Shown here one piece after another: positions 1 to 7,415 of a stretch of 21,406 bases of DNA. A program made the translations under genes and the position numbers. The notes below the pieces were generated by a model, which saw only the letters and a program-made list of their open reading frames with translations, did no database searches and was not told the DNA's origin. Position 1 is the stretch's first letter. The number at the start of each line of letters is the position of its first letter. Source of the stretch: JABDOU01 sp041609995 (GTDB lineage Bacteria > Actinomycetota > Acidimicrobiia > Spongiisociales > SHLN01); NCBI GenBank assembly GCA_041609995.1, contig JBFIPU010000042.1, forward strand, positions 1 to 21,406, read 5' to 3'.

Positions 1-54
1 CCGGCCCTCGGATCGACCCGCCGTGAACGCATCGGACAACCGGCTAACCCCCAA
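1..54 (-). CDS. trpA: Tryptophan synthase alpha chain, N-terminal fragment (cut by window edge)
   Basis: Only the first 18 codons lie in the window. From a TTG at 54 the frame reads MGVSRLSDAFTAGRSEGR and stays open to base 1. The pattern SRLSDAF...EGR is typical of the TrpA N-terminus, which forms the alpha subunit that splits indole-3-glycerol phosphate and passes indole to TrpB. The TTG start is preferred because an AGGTGG Shine-Dalgarno lies six bases upstream (66..61); a second in-frame TTG at 39 has no such site. The start overlaps the end of trpB by 11 bp, which fits coupled synthesis of the alpha2beta2 partners. A different frame with an ATG at 32 gives residues that do not resemble TrpA. 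The identity rests on a short stretch plus position directly after trpB. Confidence 0.78.
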   Translation of the reverse strand, partial: MGVSRLSDAFTAGRSEGR

Positions 55-1213
55 GCGCGGCCACCTGTTGGACGTCCTTGTCTCCCCGGCCCGACAGGTT
101 GAGCACCACGGTCTTGCCGGCAAGAGCCTCCGATTCGCGCACCACCCAGGCGAGAGCGTGAGCCGATTCGAGCGCGGGGATGATGCCTTCGCGTTCGCTC
201 AGTAGTCGGAATGCGTCCAGTGCTTCGGCGTCGGTCGCCGTCTCATATCGCACGATTCCTTCATCTTTGAAAAAGGCATGTTCGGGCCCCACTCCGGGGT
301 AGTCGAGTCCGGCTGAGATCGAGTGCGCTTCGAGCACCTGTCCTTCGCCATCTTGCATCATGTAGGTGCGGGCGCCGTGGAGGACCCCGGGGCTGCCCCT
401 GTTCAGCGAGGCGCCGTGGCTGGGCGTATCGGTCCCGAGTCCCCCGGCCTCGATGCCGACCAGTTCGATGCCGGTGTTCTGAAGCGGATAGAACACCCCC
501 ATGGCGTTCGACCCGCCTCCCACACAGGCAACGACAACGTCGGGGAGCTCGTCCCCCACCTGGGCGAGCAGCTCTTCACCGATCACTTTTTGGAACTCGC
601 GAACGATGAGAGGAAACGGATGGGGCCCCACGACAGAGCCGATCATGTAATGCGTGTCCGCCACCGTCGAGACCCAATTGCGCATGGCCTCCGATACCGC
701 ATCTTTGAGGGTGCCGGCCCCATGGCTCACCGGCACGACCCTGGTTCCCATGAGCTCCATTCGGTACACGTTGAGGGCCTGGCGTTCGATGTCCTTCACA
801 CCCATGAACACTTCGCATTCGAGCCCGAGGAGCGCGGCGGCGGTGGCGCTGGCGACGCCGTGCTGGCCGGCACCCGTTTCCGCGATGATCCGGTTCTTCC
901 CCATCCTTCGCGCCAGCAGGCCGTGGCCGATGGTGTTGTTGATCTTGTGGGCTCCGGTGTGGTTGAGGTCCTCGCGTTTGAGGATCAAATCGAGACCCAG
1001 CTCGGCTGACAGGTTGGCGGCTTTGTACAGCGGAGTGGGGCGGCCGACGAACTCCGACAAAAGCCGCCGATATTCGGCCACGAACGACTCGTCGGCCCAT
1101 GCGTCGGCAAACACCGATTCCAGCTCGAGCAACGCCGGCATCAGCGTCTCCGGGGCGAACCGCCCTCCATATTCCCCGTATCGGCCCCGCTGGTCGGGAA
1201 GACGTACGGTCAC
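44..1213 (-). CDS. trpB: Tryptophan synthase beta chain
   Basis: This is the pyridoxal-phosphate enzyme that condenses indole with serine to make tryptophan in the cytoplasm. At 389 residues it has the normal length. The N-terminus GRYGEYGGRFAPETLMPAL is the family hallmark. The PLP-binding lysine is K90 in HTGAHKINN, followed by AETGAGQHG, and the phosphate-binding loop GGGSNAMG is near residue 233. It is the classical TrpB1 type, not TrpB2. The start is GTG at 1213, with an AGGTGA Shine-Dalgarno at 1225..1220 inside the end of trpF; the GTGA overlap with the trpF stop is 4 bp. The trpA fragment follows with an 11-bp overlap. A longer reading frame on the same stretch starting at 1247 is out of frame with these motifs. 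Confidence 0.98.
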   Translation of the reverse strand: MTVRLPDQRGRYGEYGGRFAPETLMPALLELESVFADAWADESFVAEYRRLLSEFVGRPTPLYKAANLSAELGLDLILKREDLNHTGAHKINNTIGHGLLARRMGKNRIIAETGAGQHGVASATAAALLGLECEVFMGVKDIERQALNVYRMELMGTRVVPVSHGAGTLKDAVSEAMRNWVSTVADTHYMIGSVVGPHPFPLIVREFQKVIGEELLAQVGDELPDVVVACVGGGSNAMGVFYPLQNTGIELVGIEAGGLGTDTPSHGASLNRGSPGVLHGARTYMMQDGEGQVLEAHSISAGLDYPGVGPEHAFFKDEGIVRYETATDAEALDAFRLLSEREGIIPALESAHALAWVVRESEALAGKTVVLNLSGRGDKDVQQVAALGG

Positions 1214-1821
1214 GATCGATCACCTGCTCCTTTGGCTGCGCGGACAAATGCCCGGATGCGTTCCGGGTCCTTGATCCCAGGCGCCGACTCTAGACCGGAG
1301 GAGGCGTCGACCCCCCAGGGACGGGTGAGCGAAATCGCCTCTTCCACGTTGTCGGGCGTCAGCCCGCCTGCCAGTATCCAACGCTCGCCGAGGTCAGCGG
1401 TTGCGAGGGAGTCCCAATCGAGACTCACACCTGATCCCGGGTCTGGACCATCCAGCATGGGAACCCAACCAGCCGGCAACTGCGCAGATTCTGCGACGGG
1501 CAGGATCACGCCGAAGCCGGCCCGGTCGGCTACATCCGCCGCCTCTCTTCCATGTCGGCCATGCGGCTGGACGGTGTCTGCCCCTAAGTCCTCGGCCCAG
1601 CCGAGGACTTGGAATGGATCCTGGTGCCGGGTCACGAGGACGACGGAGACTTCGGGCCCCATGTCCCGGACCGCAGTGGCCAGGCCCCGACCGAGAACGG
1701 GATCAACGTGGCGAGGTGACGGTTCGTGAATGACGAGGCCAATGGCGTCGGTACCGGCGATCACGGCCGCCTCGATGTCCGATTCGCGCGCCAGCCCGCA
1801 CGTCTTCACCCATACGGTCAT
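1210..1821 (-). CDS. trpF: Phosphoribosylanthranilate isomerase
   Basis: TrpF carries out the Amadori rearrangement of phosphoribosylanthranilate to CdRP, the step just before TrpC. The 203-residue length is normal for this single-domain TIM barrel. Visible motifs are VKTCGL with the general-base cysteine at C8, the PSPRHV loop near residue 34, ILAGGLTPDNV and GVDASSGLES, the last two forming the phosphate site. The usual VQLHG strand reads VQPHG here. ATG at 1821 overlaps the trpC stop as ATGA, and its own stop overlaps the trpB GTG. The order trpC-trpF-trpB-trpA follows the biochemical order. Many actinobacteria use the dual-function PriA in place of TrpF, so a dedicated trpF is a mild point of interest. 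Confidence 0.95.
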   Translation of the reverse strand: MTVWVKTCGLARESDIEAAVIAGTDAIGLVIHEPSPRHVDPVLGRGLATAVRDMGPEVSVVLVTRHQDPFQVLGWAEDLGADTVQPHGRHGREAADVADRAGFGVILPVAESAQLPAGWVPMLDGPDPGSGVSLDWDSLATADLGERWILAGGLTPDNVEEAISLTRPWGVDASSGLESAPGIKDPERIRAFVRAAKGAGDRS

Positions 1822-2591
1822 GGTGTTGCCCCCGACAACGCCCTCACCATGGCTGCCGGATCGGGGGCTCGCACCAGGGCCTCACCGACCAGAACTGCCC
1901 GGTACCCGGCATCGGCCATGCGCCGTGCGTCCTCGGGGGTGGCAATGCCGGACTCGGCGACGGTCGCCTCGGCATCCACCAGCAGCGGCGCCAGGGTCTC
2001 AGCAGTAGCGAGGTCGACATCGAACGTCGCCAGGTCGCGGTTGTTGACCCCGATGAGTCGTGCACCGGCAGACAGCGCTCGCTCGGTTTCCGGCCCGTCA
2101 TGGACTTCTACCAGAGGCGTCATCCCCAGGTCCTGGACCTGGCCGATCAAGCGCTCGAGGACCGGTTGGCTCAAAGCTGCCACGATCAGCAGCACGGCAT
2201 CGGCTCCCGCCACTCGCGCCTCGAAGACCTGGCCGGGTGCAACGATGAAGTCCTTTCTCAGTACCGGTGCCTCGATGGCACTGCGGACACGGCGCAGGTC
2301 GTCGAGCGAACCGCCGAAGTGATCCGGCTCCGTCAGCACCGAGACCGCGGCGGCTCCACCCGAGGCATAGGCGCTCGCCTGGGTGACCGGATCGAGCATG
2401 GCATCGATGTCGCCGGCGGACGGAGACCGGCGCTTCACCTCGGCGATGACGGCCAGGCCAGGGGTGGCGTCCAGGGCAGCGAGCACACTGCGGGGCGGAT
2501 CGGCGAAGGCCGCCCGGCGCCGCAGCACATCTTCATCAAGGGCCTGGGCCCGTTGCTGGGCTTCGGCCATGAGGCGCTCGAGGATGTTCAC
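1818..2591 (-). CDS. trpC: Indole-3-glycerol phosphate synthase
   Basis: TrpC closes and decarboxylates CdRP to indole-3-glycerol phosphate. The 257-residue protein has all the expected active-site stations of the TIM barrel: E51 and K53 in IAEVKRRSPS, the catalytic lysine K113 in VLRKDFIV, E162 in LVEVHD, the Asn pair at 183-184 in GVNNRDL, and E213-S214 in VAESGI. It is a stand-alone TrpC, not the TrpC-TrpF fusion of enterobacteria. The start is GTG at 2591, overlapping the stop of the upstream cytochrome c gene as GTGA, and the gene ends in an ATGA overlap with trpF. Confidence 0.97.
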   Translation of the reverse strand: MNILERLMAEAQQRAQALDEDVLRRRAAFADPPRSVLAALDATPGLAVIAEVKRRSPSAGDIDAMLDPVTQASAYASGGAAAVSVLTEPDHFGGSLDDLRRVRSAIEAPVLRKDFIVAPGQVFEARVAGADAVLLIVAALSQPVLERLIGQVQDLGMTPLVEVHDGPETERALSAGARLIGVNNRDLATFDVDLATAETLAPLLVDAEATVAESGIATPEDARRMADAGYRAVLVGEALVRAPDPAAMVRALSGATP

Positions 2592-2908
2592 GGCAGCGAC
2601 CGGAGATAACTCACGAGACTCGTCAACTCGATGTCGGAGAGACGGCTGAATGCCGGCATCGCCGTTCCTTGCCGGCCACCCGCGATCACGCTCCGAATCT
2701 CCGAGTCGGACATCGACGGGAGCCGACCGTTACTCCCCAGCGCCGGGCCTGTTTCCCCTTCACCAGCAGGCCCATGACAACGAGCGCATTGATTGGCGAA
2801 GATGGTGGGACCGTCGAGCGCCTGCTCGCCGCCGCAACCCACCACGGTCCAGGCCAGCGACAGCAGAAGAATCCGGATCCACATCCGGCCAGGGCCGTGG
2901 ATTCTCAC
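2588..2908 (-). CDS. Small lipoprotein cytochrome c (mono-haem, class I)
   Basis: A 106-residue electron-transfer protein predicted to be tethered to the outer face of the membrane. Residues 10-25 form a lipoprotein signal peptide (WIRILLLSLAW, then lipobox VVGC with C25 as the lipidated cysteine). The haem site is CARCH (C41, C44, H45), followed by GPAGEGETGPAL and a probable distal ligand M84 in GTAMPAF; the helix ending in SLVSYLRSLP is typical of class I cytochromes c. The gene sits between ygfZ and trpC with 4-bp GTGA overlaps at both ends, so it is translated as part of the trp operon. An ATG at 2884 (residue 9) is an alternative start that keeps the whole signal peptide. The redox partner cannot be told from sequence. 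It is the only haem protein here; ccdA at the head of the operon fits its maturation. Confidence 0.93.
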   Translation of the reverse strand: MRIHGPGRMWIRILLLSLAWTVVGCGGEQALDGPTIFANQCARCHGPAGEGETGPALGSNGRLPSMSDSEIRSVIAGGRQGTAMPAFSRLSDIELTSLVSYLRSLP

Positions 2909-3726
2909 AGCTCTGTCACCGAGCCGGTAGCCCGCTGATCACCCCAGCTCACCGCCACATCCCCGCTGACGGAGGTCGGCAGTATCGCCAGCGCCACAAC
3001 CGTGCCGTCGCCGCCGGCCGCCGAGGTGACCGTTCCCACCGGTTGGCCGTCGAACTCGACCTGAGCTGGGGCGGCTGGCGGCGACGGCGCGTCGATCTCC
3101 AGCCGTACCATGCGGCGGTTGACGTGGCCTCGCGAGTCGATCCGGGCCACGAGCTCCTGACCCAGGTAACACCCTTTGGCGAATGAAACCGCCTCCCCGA
3201 CGAGGCCGGATTCCTGGGGGATCGTCTTCTCATCGACGTCGACGTTCATGGCAGGCTCACCCGCTTCGATCCGGATGCGGGTCCAAGCGCGATCCTCGAG
3301 TTGCGGCAAGTCGAGCTCGCCGGGCTCGGAACCGGCCAGGATCCAGCGCTCAGGGCCTCGCCAGGGCACCCGGGCCAGCACCGCGGCGGATACTTGCGGC
3401 GGCCGGGGCCCGATCACATCGACCACGGGCCCCGCAAAAGACTCGATGGTGCAGTCCACCCGCAGGTGGAACCGTCGCAGGTCCGCCTCGACGTTTTCGG
3501 GTGTGTCGGTGAACAGCCAGAACCCATCTCCGTCGCGCACCACCCACAGCAGCGCCCGGAACTTGCCCCGGGGACCCAGGAGAAAGGAGCGCACGGCGGA
3601 GTCGGATGTCGCCAGGCCCACGTCTTGACTGATCAACCCCTGGAGAAAGTCGGCGGCGTCTGGGCCGGCCACGACCACTGCCCCGGTGACCCCGACCACG
3701 AACCCGGACACCGGGAGGTCATTCAT
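2905..3726 (-). CDS. ygfZ: YgfZ/GcvT-family folate-binding Fe-S maintenance protein
   Basis: The 273-residue protein has the GcvT/T-protein fold in its first two-thirds (FLQGLISQDV near 27-36, then LLGPRGKFRALL near 49-60). It carries the defining YgfZ signature KGCYLGQELVARI at 184-196 with the conserved cysteine C186. In Escherichia coli the family uses tetrahydrofolate and helps assemble or repair certain Fe-S enzymes, and this role is inferred here. The preceding stretch (NVDVDEKTIPQESGL) matches the family's active-site loop. It is too short and carries the wrong signature for the glycine-cleavage aminomethyltransferase GcvT itself. Its ATG at 3726 overlaps the end of trpE by 8 bp and its stop overlaps the cytochrome c GTG by 4 bp. 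Confidence 0.9.
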   Translation of the reverse strand: MNDLPVSGFVVGVTGAVVVAGPDAADFLQGLISQDVGLATSDSAVRSFLLGPRGKFRALLWVVRDGDGFWLFTDTPENVEADLRRFHLRVDCTIESFAGPVVDVIGPRPPQVSAAVLARVPWRGPERWILAGSEPGELDLPQLEDRAWTRIRIEAGEPAMNVDVDEKTIPQESGLVGEAVSFAKGCYLGQELVARIDSRGHVNRRMVRLEIDAPSPPAAPAQVEFDGQPVGTVTSAAGGDGTVVALAILPTSVSGDVAVSWGDQRATGSVTEL

Positions 3727-5206
3727 CTCCCGCCGCCCTGACTGCGGTGAGCGCCGCCGCTACTTTGCTGAGACATTCGTCGTATTCGGCCGCCGGATCC
3801 GAGTCCGCCACCACGCCGGCGCCGGCCTGGACCCAGGCCTTGCCGTCGGCGACGATCACGGTTCGGAGCGCTATCGCGGTGTCCATGCTTCCGGAGAAGT
3901 CGATATACCCCACGGCACCGGCGTACGGGCCGCGTGCCACCGGCTCGAGCTCATCGATGATCTCCATGGCCCGAACCTTGGGAGCACCACTCACGGTGCC
4001 GTGCGGAAACGTCGCCCGCAATACCTCGACCGCACTCGTGTCCGGACGGAGCTTGCCCGAGACACCCGAGACAATGTGCATGACATGGGAATACCGTTCG
4101 ATCACCATCAACTCGTCGACCCGCACGGAGCCGTATTCGCAAACCCGGCCCAGGTCATTGCGGGCGAGATCAACCAACATGACATGCTCAGCACGCTCTT
4201 TCGGATCGGCCAGAAGCTCGGCTTCGAGGCGCTGGTCTTCCTCGGTTGAGACGCCGCGCGGTCGCGTGCCGGCGATGGGACGGCTGTAGGCGATGCCATC
4301 CCGCACCCGGGCCATGATCTCCGGGCTGGCACCGACGATCGAGATCTCCGGATGATGGAGGTAGTAGAGAAAGGGGGAGGGGTTGAGCAACCGCTGGTGA
4401 CGGTACACCGCAAACGGATCGCCATGAAAGGGCGTCTCCAACCGGAGGCTGGGCACAACCTGGAACACGTCGCCGGCGGCAATATACCGCTTGGCCTGTT
4501 CGACCGCCTCCATGTACTCGGCCCGGGACAGGGTCCCCACGAGCCCTTCGATGTTGGCCGCCTCTGCCGCCACCGGCTGGCGGATCACATACGAGGTTCC
4601 CTCGCCGAGCCGCCGGATGTCGGCCTCGATGGCCGCCACCGCCCGGGCGTATTGGTCGGCAGGACTGCTGTCGTCGACATAAACGTTCCTGATGATCGTC
4701 ACCGATTGGGTCAGCCGGTCAAAGGCTGCCAGCGCGCCGACGAACATCCACAGCGAGGTTGGGAGACCGCGGTCGTCAGGCGGTTGGTCGGGCAAGTGCT
4801 CCACGAACCTCACGGCGTCGTAGGCCAGCGCCCCCACTGCTCCCGAGTGCAGCGGAGGCAGCCCCGGCCACTCCGGAGCTCTGAATCGCTCGATGAGCGC
4901 CTCCAAGACGTGAAGTGGATCTCCGGTGGGCACGTCGATGTCGGCGCCGTCGATCCGCGACTCGTTGTCTCGGCTGATGAGAGTGAACTCGGGATCCCAG
5001 CCGACGAACGACCAACGCCCCCATTGCTCTCCGCCTTCGGCCGATTCGAGCAGAAAGCCGGTTCCCGCGCCGACCAGCTTCTCGTATACCGTGACCGGAG
5101 TGTCGCGGTCGGTCACGATGTGGGCCGTCACCGGGACGACGCCGTAGTGGGCGGCGTATTCGGTGAACGTTTCGAGCGAGGGAACGACCCGGAGCGGGGA
5201 GGTCAT
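3719..5206 (-). CDS. trpE: Anthranilate synthase component I
   Basis: TrpE makes anthranilate from chorismate using ammonia from a glutaminase partner (TrpG), and is the committed, feedback-controlled step of the pathway. The 495-residue protein has the N-terminal LLES motif (52-55) and NPSPF near 276, both part of the tryptophan-binding allosteric site, so it should be feedback-inhibited. The catalytic half shows GTRPRG at 313-318, the catalytic histidine H341 in ERAEHVMLVDLARND, PHGTVSGAPK at 401-410 and the closing AGAGVVADSD. No trpG is fused or adjacent. The start ATG at 5206 lies 17 bp after the ccdA stop, without a clear Shine-Dalgarno; a TAACCT box ends seven bases upstream, which would suit a leaderless internal promoter. 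Confidence 0.97.
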   Translation of the reverse strand: MTSPLRVVPSLETFTEYAAHYGVVPVTAHIVTDRDTPVTVYEKLVGAGTGFLLESAEGGEQWGRWSFVGWDPEFTLISRDNESRIDGADIDVPTGDPLHVLEALIERFRAPEWPGLPPLHSGAVGALAYDAVRFVEHLPDQPPDDRGLPTSLWMFVGALAAFDRLTQSVTIIRNVYVDDSSPADQYARAVAAIEADIRRLGEGTSYVIRQPVAAEAANIEGLVGTLSRAEYMEAVEQAKRYIAAGDVFQVVPSLRLETPFHGDPFAVYRHQRLLNPSPFLYYLHHPEISIVGASPEIMARVRDGIAYSRPIAGTRPRGVSTEEDQRLEAELLADPKERAEHVMLVDLARNDLGRVCEYGSVRVDELMVIERYSHVMHIVSGVSGKLRPDTSAVEVLRATFPHGTVSGAPKVRAMEIIDELEPVARGPYAGAVGYIDFSGSMDTAIALRTVIVADGKAWVQAGAGVVADSDPAAEYDECLSKVAAALTAVRAAGDE

Positions 5207-5219
5207 GGCGGGCAGGTTA
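5207..5219 (-). promoter_or_regulatory. Possible leaderless -10 box for trpE
   Basis: On the minus strand TAACCT occupies 5219..5214 and is followed by exactly seven bases before the trpE ATG. That is the geometry of leaderless actinobacterial promoters, in which transcription begins at the A of the start codon. I see no good -35 hexamer, and a TANNNT match is easy to find by chance. If real, it would let trp genes be transcribed without ccdA. Confidence 0.3.
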
Positions 5220-5223
5220 CCGG

Positions 5224-5991
5224 CTAGATGACGGTGAGCTCCTCCAAGCCGATCCGCTCGAGCAGCTCGGTGAACCAGGCAGACAGCTCAGTGATCTGGC
5301 CGGTCACCATGAGAACGCCGAACCCCGCCAGGGCGAGGCCAGATACCACCGTGATCGGGGTCAGATACCGCTTGATCCGGTCGAAGGAGGCAAAGAGCTT
5401 CTTCGTGAACACGGAGACGGCCAGGAACGGAACCCCCAGGCCCGCCGAATAGGCCAGCAACAGTCCGATGCCCTCTCCCACCCGCCCGCTGGCACTGGCG
5501 ATGGTGAGTATCGAGCCCAGTATCGGGCCGATGCACGGGGTCCAGCCGAATCCGAAGGCCACCCCCATCACCGGAGGGGCGAAGCCTCCGAGGCGAGAGG
5601 GACGTACCTCCATGCGCCGTTCCCGCAGAACCGGCACCAGCGCGGCCGGTGTCCACACGGCGGTGACGGCGATGAAGATCCCGAACACGATGACGAGCCA
5701 CCCGGCCCAGCCACCGATCTGGCTCAAACGCGGGTTGATCCAACTGCCGAACAGGCTGGCTCCGGCCCCCAGCAGGACAAACACCAATGAGAATCCCGCC
5801 ACGAACAACAAGGTCGAACGGACGACCTTGCCGATCTCGGCATCCCCCTCTTTGAGGTCGGTGACCGAGAAACCGGTCATGAGACTCAAATAACCAGGCA
5901 AGAGTGGGAGCACGCAGGGCGATATAAAGGAAAGCGCTCCAAACGCGAACGCCACCACGAGCGACACGAGGCTCAGACCCTCAATATCCAT
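5224..5991 (-). CDS. ccdA: CcdA-type cytochrome c biogenesis / thiol-disulfide transmembrane protein
   Basis: CcdA carries reducing equivalents from cytoplasmic thioredoxin across the membrane to extracytoplasmic thiol proteins, keeping the CxxCH cysteines of apocytochrome c reduced for haem attachment. The 255-residue protein has the two diagnostic cysteines in mirrored contexts, C26 in SFISPCVLPLLPGYLS and C153 in GFGWTPCIGPILG, within about six to seven hydrophobic segments. It lacks the soluble domains of full-length DsbD, so it is the short CcdA form that usually works with ResA/ResB/ResC, none of which is nearby. It heads the operon containing the cytochrome c gene. ATG at 5991 has no clear Shine-Dalgarno; a TAGCTT at 6002..5997 lies five bases upstream. 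Confidence 0.94.
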   Translation of the reverse strand: MDIEGLSLVSLVVAFAFGALSFISPCVLPLLPGYLSLMTGFSVTDLKEGDAEIGKVVRSTLLFVAGFSLVFVLLGAGASLFGSWINPRLSQIGGWAGWLVIVFGIFIAVTAVWTPAALVPVLRERRMEVRPSRLGGFAPPVMGVAFGFGWTPCIGPILGSILTIASASGRVGEGIGLLLAYSAGLGVPFLAVSVFTKKLFASFDRIKRYLTPITVVSGLALAGFGVLMVTGQITELSAWFTELLERIGLEELTVI

Positions 5992-6122
5992 ACGGCAAGC
6001 TAACGTCGGCGTTTGGGCGATTGTTCCACGAATTGGTGGCTGTTACTGTGAACCGGCTGCGCTGGAACGCAACCGCTCGTTCGGCCGACGTATAAGAAAC
6101 CTCCCCACCACCCAAGGCGACC
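5992..6122. promoter_or_regulatory. Divergent promoter region between ccdA-trp operon and MFS gene
   Basis: This 131-bp gap must hold promoters for both directions. On the plus strand TATAAG at 6091-6096 is a possible -10 for the MFS gene, and AAGGCG just before 6121 can serve as its Shine-Dalgarno. On the minus strand TAGCTT at 6002..5997 may serve ccdA. A near-perfect 14-bp palindrome, CCACGAATTGGTGG (6026-6039, 12 of 14 positions symmetric), sits between them and could be an operator. No tryptophan-rich leader peptide or attenuator hairpin is visible. Confidence 0.45.
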
Positions 6123-7415
6123 ATGGACCGCAACGACCGGCGTATCCTCACACTCATCATCCTGGCCGGCCTCTCGCAATCATTCGCCGGCAGCCTCCTG
6201 GTGGTGACGCTTCCATTCTGGAGGGTTGCGTTCGGACTCACCCCCGAGGAGGCCAGCGGGGCATTGGCACTGGTGCGGATCGGCGTGCTGCTGGCGATCA
6301 TTTTCGGGATCGTGGGCGACCGGTGGGGCCGGCGGCGGCCGCTTCTCATCAGCCTGACCGTCCTCTTGCTGGCCAGCCTCGGCACCGCGCTGGTCGACGA
6401 GGTCGGCCCGTTCCTCGCATTTCAGGCCATTGCCCGCGGCGCCTCCACTGCCGTGGCTGCCCTGGGTGTGATCTATCTCACCGAAGAGGTCCACCATGGC
6501 CGGAGGGGCGTCGGCCTGGGACTGCTGGGCCTGGCGACCAGCGTGGCGGGTGGTCTCGCCTACCTCCTGGCCCCCGTGTTCGATGTGGGGTACCAGTACC
6601 GGTGGCTGTTCGGCCTCAGCGCGGTAGGGCTGGTGACCGTGCCGCTCCTGGTCCGGCATCTGGGTGAGAGCCGCGCCTTCGACGAGGACGGAGATCGCTT
6701 CAACCTGAGAGTGGTCATCGAGTACCGCCACCGTCTCGTTCCGCTCGCCGTCGCCGGTTTTCTGGGCGGTGCCTTCACGGCGCTCACGACGTCATTCATC
6801 AACGACTTTCTCATCAACACCCGGGGGTGGGGTGCCCTCCGGGCCGGGCTCGTCATCATCGGGGCCGGGGCGCTCGGCTCGTTCGGGCTGCTGATTGGGG
6901 GCCGGGTCGCAGACCTCGTCGGGCGACGGCCTACGGCAGTGGCGGGCACCGTGCTCGGGGTTGTAGGAGGGGTCTCGTTCTTCTTCACGAGCGGCTGGCT
7001 GATCGGGGCCGGGATCATGATCGGGAGCTTCGGAGCCTCGATGTTCGTGCCGGCGTTTCAGACGATGCGGGCGGAGTTGTTCCCGACCGACGTCCGCTCC
7101 AGCGCCGTCTCGTTCCTGATGGTCATGAGCGTGATCGGCGCCATCACCAGCTTGGCGCTGGGACGCCTCGCCATCGCCGCCATCGGGCTCCCCGTGTACA
7201 TCGGGCTGGTCGGGGCCGTAACGTTGCTGTCGATTCCCATGCTGCTGCTGGTTCCGGAGACCCGCAACATCATCATCCTCAAGAGCGATCCGCACCGAGG
7301 CGCCGATGCCACGGCAGCATCAACAGCGACCGAACCACCATCAACAGAACCAGCGACCACCACACCCCTGCCAAGCCCCATCCCTGCCTCTGGACCACCA
7401 GCAGCGCCCCGATAG
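6123..7415 (+). CDS. Major facilitator superfamily transporter
   Basis: A 430-residue inner-membrane secondary transporter with about 12 hydrophobic segments. Both halves carry the MFS motif A loop: GIVGDRWGRRRP at 62-73 and GGRVADLVGRRP at 259-270, and the cytoplasmic QTMRAELFPTDVRSSA segment near 316 is typical of the superfamily. The substrate cannot be judged; drug/metabolite or sugar-type carriers all look like this. ATG at 6123 follows an AAGGCG Shine-Dalgarno. The last 45 residues (about 386-430) leave the membrane fold and become a Thr/Pro/Ala-rich tail; this tail lies antisense to the last 45 codons of the convergent MATE gene. The fold seems complete without it. Confidence 0.9.
   Translation: MDRNDRRILTLIILAGLSQSFAGSLLVVTLPFWRVAFGLTPEEASGALALVRIGVLLAIIFGIVGDRWGRRRPLLISLTVLLLASLGTALVDEVGPFLAFQAIARGASTAVAALGVIYLTEEVHHGRRGVGLGLLGLATSVAGGLAYLLAPVFDVGYQYRWLFGLSAVGLVTVPLLVRHLGESRAFDEDGDRFNLRVVIEYRHRLVPLAVAGFLGGAFTALTTSFINDFLINTRGWGALRAGLVIIGAGALGSFGLLIGGRVADLVGRRPTAVAGTVLGVVGGVSFFFTSGWLIGAGIMIGSFGASMFVPAFQTMRAELFPTDVRSSAVSFLMVMSVIGAITSLALGRLAIAAIGLPVYIGLVGAVTLLSIPMLLLVPETRNIIILKSDPHRGADATAASTATEPPSTEPATTTPLPSPIPASGPPAAPR

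Noticed and set aside
5992..6122. A possible trp leader peptide with attenuator before the operon.
   Set aside because: I found no short frame with clustered Trp codons after a start and no competing hairpins; the trpE gap is only 17 bp.
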